In this document: positions 16,085 to 22,981 of the stretch, one piece after another
How the letters are laid out: every line of letters starts with the position of its first letter
Position numbering within the stretch: position 1 is the first letter of the stretch
Source: an uncultured Eubacteriales bacterium
GTDB lineage: Bacteria; Bacillota; Clostridia; Oscillospirales; CAG-272
Length of the DNA stretch: 35,159 nucleotides
Reading direction: 5' to 3'
Assembly (NCBI GenBank): GCA_900546315.1
Contig: URCP01000022.1
Coordinates: 1-35,159, forward strand
Translations under genes and position numbers: made by a program
The notes under the pieces: generated by a model
Told to the model about the DNA's origin: nothing
Databases searched by the model: none
What the model saw: only the letters and a program-made list of their open reading frames with translations

Positions 16085-16993
16085 ATGACGACTGTAAGTG
16101 AAAACAAAAAAGACGGACGACGCGGCGTCGACCGCAAAAGGCTGTTTGAGGATATCATCCACGGAATATTTCTCGTGCTCGGGCTCATAACCGTCGGATG
16201 CGTGCTGCTTATCACGGTTTATCTCGTGATCTCAGGAATACCGGCGATACACGAGATCGGGCTTGTGAAATTCTTGTTCGGAAAGAAATGGGCGTCGACC
16301 GCGGCGGAGCCCTCGTTCGGCATACTGCCGTTCATCCTCACGAGTATATGGGGAACCGGCGGAGCGATACTTATCGGCGTTCCGATAGGCTTCTTCGCGG
16401 CGGTCTATCTCGCAAAATTCGCGCCCGCGAAGGTCAGGAGCGTAATGGAGTCGGCGGTCAGCCTGCTCGCCGGTATACCTTCGGTCGTTTACGGCCTTGT
16501 CGGAATGCTTATCCTCGTTCCGGGGATAAGAAAGCTATTCGGAGTGCCGGACGGCGCGAGCCTTCTCGCGGCTGTCATAGTCCTCGCGATAATGATACTT
16601 CCGTCCATCATCAAGGTGTCGATGACCGCGCTCGACGCGGTACCGAAGGAATACGAGGACGCGTCGCTCGCGCTCGGCGCGACGCCTGTCGAGACCTGCT
16701 TCAGGGTCTCGGTTCCGGCGGCGAAGAGCGGAATCGCGGCGGCGGTCGTCATGGGCGTCGGACGCGCGATCGGCGAGGCAATGGCGGTCATGATGGTCTC
16801 CGGCAACGTGCCGAATATGCCGTCGCTCTTCGGGAGCGTCAGATTCCTGACGACCGCGGTGGCGAGCGAGATGTCGTATTCGGGCGGTCTCCAGAGACAG
16901 GCGCTGTTCTCGATAGCGCTCGTGCTGTTCCTCTTCATAATGCTTATAAACGCCGCGCTGAACTTCTTCCTGAAGCGCGGGAACCGTTCTTAA
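16085..16993 (+). CDS. pstC: Phosphate ABC transporter permease PstC
   Basis: 302 aa integral membrane permease of the Pst system, with the PstC pattern of six helices and the EAA-like loop region (ALGATPVETCFRVSVPAAKSG). The frame is open from an ATG at 15965, but that would translate through the terminator hairpin and add about 40 atypical residues. ATG 16085 has GAGGAAG (16070-16076) 8 bases upstream and gives the usual family length. pstA follows after 15 bases. Confidence 0.93.
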   Translation: MTTVSENKKDGRRGVDRKRLFEDIIHGIFLVLGLITVGCVLLITVYLVISGIPAIHEIGLVKFLFGKKWASTAAEPSFGILPFILTSIWGTGGAILIGVPIGFFAAVYLAKFAPAKVRSVMESAVSLLAGIPSVVYGLVGMLILVPGIRKLFGVPDGASLLAAVIVLAIMILPSIIKVSMTALDAVPKEYEDASLALGATPVETCFRVSVPAAKSGIAAAVVMGVGRAIGEAMAVMMVSGNVPNMPSLFGSVRFLTTAVASEMSYSGGLQRQALFSIALVLFLFIMLINAALNFFLKRGNRS

Positions 16994-17008
16994 AAGGGAG
17001 GACTTCAT

Positions 17009-17872
17009 ATGCTGAGAGCAAAACTTTCAAAACGCCGTCGCGCTTATATGACGGCGATGAACATACTTATGCGCGCGGCGGCGCTCATCTGCGCGGCGCT
17101 CGTCGTTTTCATGATCGGTTACGTCATGTACAAGGGACTTCCGAACATCACGTGGAAGCTCCTGTCCACAAAACCGAGCTATCTGACCGGCGACATCGGC
17201 ATACTGCCGGATATACTCAATACGCTGTATATCGTGATAACGTCCCTTGTGATAGTCCTTCCGCTCGGCGTCGGGGCGGCGGTCTACCTCACTGAGTACG
17301 CGAGGAACAAGAAGATCGTCGCCGTGATAGAATACGCGGCGGAGACGCTCTCCGGCATTCCGTCGATAATCTACGGTCTTGTCGGAATGCTGTTCTTCTG
17401 CCAGTTTCTCGGTATGGCGACCTCTCTCATGGCGGGCGCGCTGACGCTCGTCATAATGAACCTCCCGACTATAATGCGGACGACCGAGGAGAGCCTCAAG
17501 ACCGTTCCGCAGAGCTACCGTGAGGGCGCTTTCGGTCTCGGCGCCGGGAAGTGGAGAGTTATACGCACTGTCGTGCTCCCGGGCTGCGTTGACGGTATCG
17601 TCACCGGCTGCATACTCGCGGTCGGACGTATTCTCGGAGAGTCGGCGGCTCTGCTCTTCACGGCGGGGTTCGCGCACGTTCTCGGTGGATTCTTTGACGC
17701 GATGTCGAGCTCCGGCGCGACGCTCACGGTCGCACTCTACTTCTACGCGAAGGAGCAGGGTGAGTTTGAGGTGGCGTTCGCGATCGCGGCGATACTCATG
17801 ATACTCACGGTTCTCATAAACCTCGCGGCGTCTCTCGTCGGAAAATATTTCAGAAAGAGGAAAAGCATATGA
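17009..17872 (+). CDS. pstA: Phosphate ABC transporter permease PstA
   Basis: 287 aa second permease of the Pst transporter. It has six predicted helices, the conserved GIPSIIYGLVGMLFF segment and the cytoplasmic loop ALGLGAGKWRVIRTVVLP-like (here AFGLGAGKW). GGGAGG lies just upstream of the ATG. The last four bases overlap pstB (ATGA), giving translational coupling to the ATPase. Confidence 0.95.
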   Translation: MLRAKLSKRRRAYMTAMNILMRAAALICAALVVFMIGYVMYKGLPNITWKLLSTKPSYLTGDIGILPDILNTLYIVITSLVIVLPLGVGAAVYLTEYARNKKIVAVIEYAAETLSGIPSIIYGLVGMLFFCQFLGMATSLMAGALTLVIMNLPTIMRTTEESLKTVPQSYREGAFGLGAGKWRVIRTVVLPGCVDGIVTGCILAVGRILGESAALLFTAGFAHVLGGFFDAMSSSGATLTVALYFYAKEQGEFEVAFAIAAILMILTVLINLAASLVGKYFRKRKSI

Positions 17873-18624
17873 GCGACATTATCACGGTAAAGGATCTCTG
17901 TCTCTGGTACGGGAACACTAAGGCTCTTAAAAACGTCAATATAAATATCCCCGAAAAAAGCATAACCGCGCTTATCGGTCCCTCCGGATGCGGAAAGTCG
18001 ACATTTCTGAAAACCCTCGACCGGATGAACGACCTTGTTCCGGGCGTGAAAATCACCGGAGAGGTGAAATACCGCGGCGAGAACATCTTCGACCCGTCGG
18101 TGGACGTGAACGAGCTGCGGCGGGAGGTCGGAATGGTCTTCCAGAAGCCGAATCCGTTCCCGATGAGCATCTACGACAACATAGCCTACGGTCCCCGCAC
18201 GCATGGCGTCACCAACCGCGCGAAGCTCGACGAGATAGTCGAGAATTCCCTGAAGGGCGCCGCTATATGGGACGAGGTGAAGGACAGGCTGAAAAAGAAC
18301 GCTCTCGGGCTCTCGGGAGGACAGCAGCAGAGGCTCTGCATAGCCCGCGCTCTGGCGGTCGAGCCGCAGGTTCTGCTGATGGACGAGCCGACGAGCGCGC
18401 TTGACCCGATCTCCACATTGAAGATAGAGGAGCTGGCGAGCGATCTGAAAGAAAAATACACGATAATCATCGTCACGCACAATATGCAGCAGGCGGTGAG
18501 AATATCCGACAGGACGGCGTTCTTCCTTCTCGGCGAGCTTGTCGAGTACGGGGACACCGAGAAGATGTTCTCGAAGCCGGACGATCAGCGCACAGAGGAT
18601 TATATCACCGGAAGATTTGGTTAA
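17869..18624 (+). CDS. pstB: Phosphate ABC transporter ATPase PstB
   Basis: 251 aa ABC ATPase that powers phosphate import through PstCA. Walker A GPSGCGKST (37-45), Q-loop in VFQKPNPFPMSIYDN, signature LSGGQ (148-152) and Walker B LLMDEP with D172 and E173 are all intact. The PNPFPMSI.DN block is specific to PstB. A complex inverted-repeat region separates it from phoU. Confidence 0.97.
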   Translation: MSDIITVKDLCLWYGNTKALKNVNINIPEKSITALIGPSGCGKSTFLKTLDRMNDLVPGVKITGEVKYRGENIFDPSVDVNELRREVGMVFQKPNPFPMSIYDNIAYGPRTHGVTNRAKLDEIVENSLKGAAIWDEVKDRLKKNALGLSGGQQQRLCIARALAVEPQVLLMDEPTSALDPISTLKIEELASDLKEKYTIIIVTHNMQQAVRISDRTAFFLLGELVEYGDTEKMFSKPDDQRTEDYITGRFG

Positions 18625-18625
18625 A

Positions 18626-18717
18626 GGAAAGAAAGATAAATCTTTCTTTCCAAAGCATTTTGGAACCTTCGTTGTCTTCCGACAACGATTTTGCTCTGCA
18701 AAACCGGCTCCAAAATG
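18626..18717. repeat. Hairpin plus three-way-junction palindrome between pstB and phoU
   Basis: Directly after the pstB stop codon an 11-bp perfect hairpin (18626-18636 / 18641-18651, loop TAAA) occurs. A branched structure follows: outer arms 18656-18664 and 18709-18717 (9 bp, perfect, plus CC/GG inside) enclose a 7-bp hairpin (18670-18676 / 18681-18687, loop TTCC) and a 6-bp hairpin (18689-18694 / 18698-18703, loop TCT). Nothing here codes for protein. It could be a dispersed palindromic repeat or a structured RNA that insulates phoU from pstB. Confidence 0.8.
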
Positions 18718-18753
18718 GACAGAGATGTAATTAATGAAAGGAAAGACTTAAAG

Positions 18754-19404
18754 ATGAGAAGTCATTTCGACGAGCAGCTGGCGGAGCTCAACCGCGAGCT
18801 CATCGCTATGGGCGCTCTCTGCGAGGAGGCTATCGCCATCGCCGCAAAGGCGCTCATGACCGGGGACACCTGTCTCGCGGCGAAGGTCTCGCCGGTCGAC
18901 AGTGAGATCGACCACATGGAGCGCGGGATCGAGTCGATGTGCCTGAAGCTACTCCTCCAGCAGCAGCCGGTCGCGAAAGACCTGAGACAGATCTCCGCGG
19001 CGCTCAAGATGATAACCGACATGGAGAGAATCGGCGACCAGGCGTCGGATATCGCCGAGATAATAACCTATCTCGGACAGCACCGCGCGGACAAGTGCGA
19101 ATACATCGGCGCGATGGCGAAATCCGCGATAAACATGGTGACCGAGAGCGTCGACGCTTACGTAAAGCGCGACATGAAGCTCGCCGAGTCCGTCATAGCC
19201 CACGACGACATTGTCGACGACTATTTTGACAGGGTGAAGAAAGAGCTTATAAAAATGATCGCGGAGAGTCCCGAGGACGGCGAGTACGCGCTCGATCTTC
19301 TGATGATCGCGAAGTATTTCGAGCGTATCGGCGACCACGCGACGAACATCGCCGAGTGGGTCGAGTTCTCGGTCACCGGCGAGCACAAGGAACTTCATGA
19401 CTGA
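18754..19404 (+). CDS. phoU: Phosphate signalling protein PhoU
   Basis: 216 aa two-repeat helical-bundle protein that links the Pst transporter to the PhoR kinase and represses the regulon when phosphate is sufficient. The N-terminus FDEQLAELNRELIAMG, the LKM.TDMERIGDQASDIAE motif of repeat one and the YFERIGDHATNIAEW motif of repeat two are diagnostic. The start at 18754 follows GAAAGGAAAG (18737-18746). The longer open frame from 18691 begins inside the palindrome and is not supported. Confidence 0.96.
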   Translation: MRSHFDEQLAELNRELIAMGALCEEAIAIAAKALMTGDTCLAAKVSPVDSEIDHMERGIESMCLKLLLQQQPVAKDLRQISAALKMITDMERIGDQASDIAEIITYLGQHRADKCEYIGAMAKSAINMVTESVDAYVKRDMKLAESVIAHDDIVDDYFDRVKKELIKMIAESPEDGEYALDLLMIAKYFERIGDHATNIAEWVEFSVTGEHKELHD

Positions 19405-19408
19405 TATC

Positions 19409-19437
19409 TCCGGAGACGGGACACTCCCGCCTCCGGA
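19409..19437 (+). other. Hairpin between phoU and phoP
   Basis: TCCGGAG-a-CGGG pairs with CCCG-c-CTCCGGA around ACACT, giving 11 pairs with one mismatch. No T tract follows, so it is more likely an mRNA processing or stability element, or a weak attenuator, than a terminator. Confidence 0.5.
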
Positions 19438-19499
19438 CAGGTATATCTGGTCGATCTGTAACGATCGTCCGAATAACTGACAGAAAGGAAAGAACATCA

Positions 19500-20174
19500 A
19501 TGATCTACTGTGTGGAAGACGACGCGAGCATCCGCGACATAGAGGTGTACGCGCTGACATCAACCGGCTTCGAGGCGGAGGGCTTCGGCGACGGATCGGA
19601 ATTTTTCGCCGCTGTTAAGAAAAAGAAGCCCGAGCTCGTGATACTTGACGTGATGCTGCCCGGAACCGACGGCGTCGAAATACTCAAGAAGCTCAAGGCG
19701 TCGCCAGACACCGCCGATATAGCCGTCATCATGGCGACCGCGAAGGGCACCGAATACGACAAGATAAAGAGCCTCGACATCGGCGCGGACGACTATCTCG
19801 TGAAGCCGTTCGGTATGATGGAGATGGTCTCGAGGGTGAAGGCGGTTCTGCGCCGCTGCCGCCCGAAGAGCGAGGCGAACGTCCTGCGCTCAGGCGGACT
19901 TGAGATCAACCTCGACGAGCATATCGTGACGGCGGACGGGGAGAGAATCGAGCTCACGTACAAGGAGTACGAGCTCCTGAGGCTTTTTATGCAGCATCCG
20001 GGAATGGCGTTCACGCGCGACCGGCTCTTTTCGGACGTCTGGGGGATGGACTACTGCGGAGAGACGCGGACGGTTGATATGCACATAAGAACTCTCAGGC
20101 AGAAGCTCGGAAAATACGGCGAGCGCATAGACACCGTCCGCGGCGTCGGATACCGCTTTGAGAAACAACAGTAA
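19500..20174 (+). CDS. phoP: Phosphate regulon response regulator (PhoB/PhoP type)
   Basis: 224 aa OmpR-family response regulator. The receiver domain has the acidic pocket E6-D7-D8, phospho-acceptor D50 in VILDVMLPG, and K102 in LVKPFG. The C-terminal winged helix ends with RTVDMHIRTLRQKLG and VRGVGYRF. Its place between phoU and a PAS-containing kinase, and PhoP boxes before pstS, point to phosphate control. AGAAAGGAAAG precedes the ATG. The phoB name would be equally valid. Confidence 0.93.
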   Translation: MIYCVEDDASIRDIEVYALTSTGFEAEGFGDGSEFFAAVKKKKPELVILDVMLPGTDGVEILKKLKASPDTADIAVIMATAKGTEYDKIKSLDIGADDYLVKPFGMMEMVSRVKAVLRRCRPKSEANVLRSGGLEINLDEHIVTADGERIELTYKEYELLRLFMQHPGMAFTRDRLFSDVWGMDYCGETRTVDMHIRTLRQKLGKYGERIDTVRGVGYRFEKQQ

Positions 20175-20198
20175 AGACAGAACAGAAAGGACAGCCCG

Positions 20199-21881
20199 AT
20201 GACACACAGGATCTTCCGATCGATACTTTTCGCCGCGACGGCGGTCATGCTGCTCGCGCTCGCCGTCATCTTCGGCGTCATGTACGAGTATTCGTCCGGG
20301 ATACAGAAGAGACAGCTCTCTGACGAGCTGGGGCTTGCCGCCTCGGCGGTGACGATGAGCGGCAGGGGATACCTCGAATCGCTCGGTCAGTCGGACAGCA
20401 GGCTCACCTGGATAGCCTCCGACGGTTCGGTGATCTATGACACGAAGAGCGATTCCAGGTCGCTGGAGAATCACTCCGACCGCGAGGAATTCAAGGAGGC
20501 TATCGAGACCGGCTATGGCGAGTGCTCGAGATATTCGTCGACGCTTACCGAGACGACCGATTATATCGCGAAGAAGCTCGAGGACGGCTCGGTGCTCCGC
20601 ATATCCGAGAGCTGTGCGAGCGTTCTGGCGCTGGCGCTCGGAATGCTCCACCCTATGATCGTGATATTCGTTCTCGCGTTCATCCTGTCGGCGTTCCTCG
20701 CGTCCGGGATGTCGAAGCGGATCGTGAACCCGCTCGGGAAGATAGATCTCGACCATCCGCTCGACAACGACGCTTACGAGGAGCTCGCGCCCTTCCTCGC
20801 GCGGATAAACAGGCAGAACCACAAGATAAACGAGCAGCTTGCGGAGCTGAAGCGCCGGACGGATGAGTTCGACCAGATAACCGGAAGCATGAACGAGGGA
20901 CTTGTTCTGCTGAACGACCGCGGGATCGTCCTCAGCATCAACCCGGCGGCGAAAAAGGTATTCGGCTGCGACGACTGCCGCGGTAAGGATTTTCTGACGA
21001 TCGACCGCGAGCGCGTCATGAGCGAAGCCGTCGGAAAAGCCATGCGCGACGGAAAAGCGTCTGTCGAGAACGAGAAGGACGGGCGTGTCAGACGCTTTGA
21101 CATAAGCCGCATCGAGTCGGGCGGAAAGGTCGTCGGCGCGGTCATACTCGCCTTCGACGTGACCGACAGCGCCTTCGCCGAGAGGAACCGCCGCGAGTTC
21201 ACCGCGAACGTTTCGCATGAGCTCAAGACACCGCTCCAGACGATAATCGGCAGCGCGGAGCTCATCGAGAACGGTTTCGTGAAGCCGGAGGATATGCCGC
21301 GGTTCATAGGTCACATAAGGCGCGAGGCGGCAAGGCTTGTCACGCTCATAGAGGATATTATCAGGCTCTCACAGCTCGACGAGGGAGTTGACCTGCCGCG
21401 CGAGGATACGGACATCCACGCGCTCGCCGAGGAAGCGGTCGGAACCCTTTCCGAGTCGGCAAAGGCGAAGAATGTCACGCTCGAGGTGCATGGAGGCGGG
21501 ACGACGGTCTTTGGCGTGCGCAGACTTCTTTATGAGATCGTCTACAATCTCTGCGACAACGCGATACGCTACAACGAGGATGGCGGGCGGGTCGATATAA
21601 CGACGCTCACCGACGATGACGGAGCAAAGCTCATCGTGAAGGACACGGGAATCGGAATCCCGCCGGAGCATCAGGGACGTATCTTCGAGCGCTTCTATCG
21701 CGTCGACAAGAGCCACTCGAAGCAATCAGGCGGGACCGGTCTCGGACTGTCGATCGTGAAGCACGCCGCGCAGTATCACGGAGCTGAGATTAAACTTGAG
21801 AGCGTGCCGGGGGAAGGGAGTATGTTTACTGTGAAGTTTCCAAAAGGCGTGAATTCTGAGAGAATTGTGGCAGATGAATAA
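20199..21881 (+). CDS. phoR: Phosphate regulon sensor histidine kinase PhoR
   Basis: 560 aa membrane kinase. One helix at about 7-27 precedes an extracytoplasmic segment of some 120 residues. A second helix pair region at about 147-172 leads to a linker, a PAS domain near 225-330, and HisKA with the phospho-acceptor H340 in NVSHELKTPLQ. The HATPase domain has N-box NLCDNAIRYN, DTGIGIP and GTGLGLSIVKH. It starts 25 bases after phoP and forms a two-component pair with it. The loop is longer than in E. coli PhoR, as is usual in Firmicutes. Confidence 0.93.
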   Translation: MTHRIFRSILFAATAVMLLALAVIFGVMYEYSSGIQKRQLSDELGLAASAVTMSGRGYLESLGQSDSRLTWIASDGSVIYDTKSDSRSLENHSDREEFKEAIETGYGECSRYSSTLTETTDYIAKKLEDGSVLRISESCASVLALALGMLHPMIVIFVLAFILSAFLASGMSKRIVNPLGKIDLDHPLDNDAYEELAPFLARINRQNHKINEQLAELKRRTDEFDQITGSMNEGLVLLNDRGIVLSINPAAKKVFGCDDCRGKDFLTIDRERVMSEAVGKAMRDGKASVENEKDGRVRRFDISRIESGGKVVGAVILAFDVTDSAFAERNRREFTANVSHELKTPLQTIIGSAELIENGFVKPEDMPRFIGHIRREAARLVTLIEDIIRLSQLDEGVDLPREDTDIHALAEEAVGTLSESAKAKNVTLEVHGGGTTVFGVRRLLYEIVYNLCDNAIRYNEDGGRVDITTLTDDDGAKLIVKDTGIGIPPEHQGRIFERFYRVDKSHSKQSGGTGLGLSIVKHAAQYHGAEIKLESVPGEGSMFTVKFPKGVNSERIVADE

Positions 21882-21933
21882 ATCGGTTTTAGTCTGTCTG
21901 AAAGAAAATTTACATATTGTTTGCCGGATATCG

Positions 21934-21962
21934 TTTACAAACGCGCATGGAATGCGTATAAT
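21934..21962 (+). promoter_or_regulatory. hicAB promoter with dyad in the spacer
   Basis: TTTACA (21934-21939), 17 bases, TATAAT (21957-21962). The spacer holds the inverted repeat CGCAT (21944-21948) / ATGCG (21952-21956). A dyad between -35 and -10 is a natural operator site for repression by HicB or the HicAB complex. Confidence 0.72.
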
Positions 21963-21985
21963 AAAAGTGAGGCGGTGATTTTTGA

Positions 21986-22159
21986 GTGAAGCGGACTGAC
22001 CTGATAAAACTGCTTGAAAGAAATGGCTGGCGTCTGAAACGAAACGGCGGCAGTCATGATATCTATTCCAACGGAAAAGAAGCGGAAACGATACCGCGTC
22101 ACAGCGAGATAAATGAGAATCTTGCCAAGGCGATTATCAGAAGACGCGGACTCAAGTGA
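21986..22159 (+). CDS. hicA: HicA mRNA interferase toxin
   Basis: 57 aa, a normal length for HicA, a double-stranded RNA-binding-fold ribonuclease that cleaves mRNA. The catalytic His24 sits in the motif GGSHDIY, followed by IPRHSEIN and the basic tail typical of the family. The start is GTG at 21986; an in-frame stop lies immediately upstream, and GGTGA (21974-21978) is a weak ribosome binding site 7 bases away. The antitoxin hicB follows after 30 bases. Confidence 0.9.
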   Translation: MKRTDLIKLLERNGWRLKRNGGSHDIYSNGKEAETIPRHSEINENLAKAIIRRRGLK

Positions 22160-22189
22160 AACGTGAAACTGAATTGGAGGATAAACACG

Positions 22190-22585
22190 ATGAAAAACTC
22201 TTATCCGATAGTCCTGACTCCCGGTGTTGACGGTTATTCTGTATATATTCCTGATTTCGATACCGGAACTCAGGGGGAGGATCTCACGGAAGCTATTGAG
22301 ATGGCGCGGGACGCGATCGGTCTAATGGGAATTGATATGGAGGATGACAGGAAGGCGCTGCCTGTTCCGTCCGACATTTCCGAGGTCAGAAAAAGTGACG
22401 CTGACATCGTGACGCTTGTCGATGTCGACTTCACGGAGTACAGACTTAAAAATGATATGCGTGCCGTCAGAAAGAATTGTACTCTCCCTTCATGGCTGAA
22501 TTACAGGGCGGAGGCGGCTGGGATCAACTTTTCGCAGGTGCTCCAGAACGCCCTGATGAAAGAACTGCATCTGACCGGGAGATGA
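22190..22585 (+). CDS. hicB: HicB antitoxin
   Basis: 131 aa antitoxin. Residues about 1-75 form the HicB-type partial RNase H fold (YPIVLTPGVDGYSVYIPDFDTGTQGEDLTEA). The C-terminal part (LPSWLNYRAEAAGINFSQVLQNAL) is a helix-turn-helix or ribbon-helix-helix DNA-binding tail. ATG 22190 is preferred: TGGAGG (22175-22180) is 9 bases upstream. A GTG at 22163 would add nine residues but has no such site. It neutralises HicA and probably represses the shared promoter. Confidence 0.9.
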   Translation: MKNSYPIVLTPGVDGYSVYIPDFDTGTQGEDLTEAIEMARDAIGLMGIDMEDDRKALPVPSDISEVRKSDADIVTLVDVDFTEYRLKNDMRAVRKNCTLPSWLNYRAEAAGINFSQVLQNALMKELHLTGR

Positions 22586-22641
22586 TCCCGTAGACTCAGG
22601 AACAGACTGAATAATCAGGGGTTCTTCAAAGTAATCAGGAT

Positions 22642-22677
22642 GACCGTCGTGGGAAAAAGTAAGCGGCGGTCTTTTTT
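22642..22677 (+). terminator. Intrinsic terminator after hicB
   Basis: GACCGTCG (22642-22649) pairs with CGGCGGTC (22664-22671), one G-T wobble, followed by six T (22672-22677). Confidence 0.85.
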
Positions 22678-22765
22678 GTGTCACAAATGCTCTTTTTCCG
22701 AGCGCTACAACCTCTGATATGATAATTGCATAATTATCTCAGTCAAAAATCGGTGAGAATGCCAA

Positions 22766-22794
22766 TTGACTTTTCGGCGGATTTGATTTATAAT
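22766..22794 (+). promoter_or_regulatory. nrdD promoter
   Basis: TTGACT (22766-22771), 17 bases, TATAAT (22789-22794). The predicted start near 22801 gives a leader of about 180 bases containing two NrdR boxes. Confidence 0.82.
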
Positions 22795-22818
22795 ATTATC
22801 ACCGCACCCGCACCGACG

Positions 22819-22866
22819 ACACTACATATAGTGTGCCTGTGGAAAACGCGACACTATATACAGCGT
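22819..22866 (+). promoter_or_regulatory. Tandem NrdR boxes upstream of nrdD
   Basis: Box 1 at 22819-22834 (ACACTACATATAGTGT) and box 2 at 22851-22866 (ACACTATATACAGCGT) both fit the 16-base NrdR consensus ACACWATATWTAGTGT closely. Their starts are 32 bases apart, three helical turns, the spacing usual for cooperative NrdR binding. NrdR represses ribonucleotide reductase genes when dATP is plentiful. Confidence 0.88.
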
Positions 22867-22981
22867 TTTACCATGATTGGCGAACCTGTGTTCCGGACGC
22901 GCCTGATGAGCTTTGCGCTTTTCAGATCAGAGGTCACCATATGGTATTCAACATACATCATCACAAAAGGAGTACGACGCA

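Noticed and set aside
18656..18717. tRNA-like cloverleaf between pstB and phoU
   Set aside because: Only two inner arms, no TTCGA loop, no CCA-type acceptor; kept as a palindromic element instead.
21909..21939. PhoP box upstream of hicA from TTTACA at 21909 and 21934
   Set aside because: The two hexamers are 25 bases apart, not in 11-base phase, and the second is simply the -35 of the hicAB promoter.
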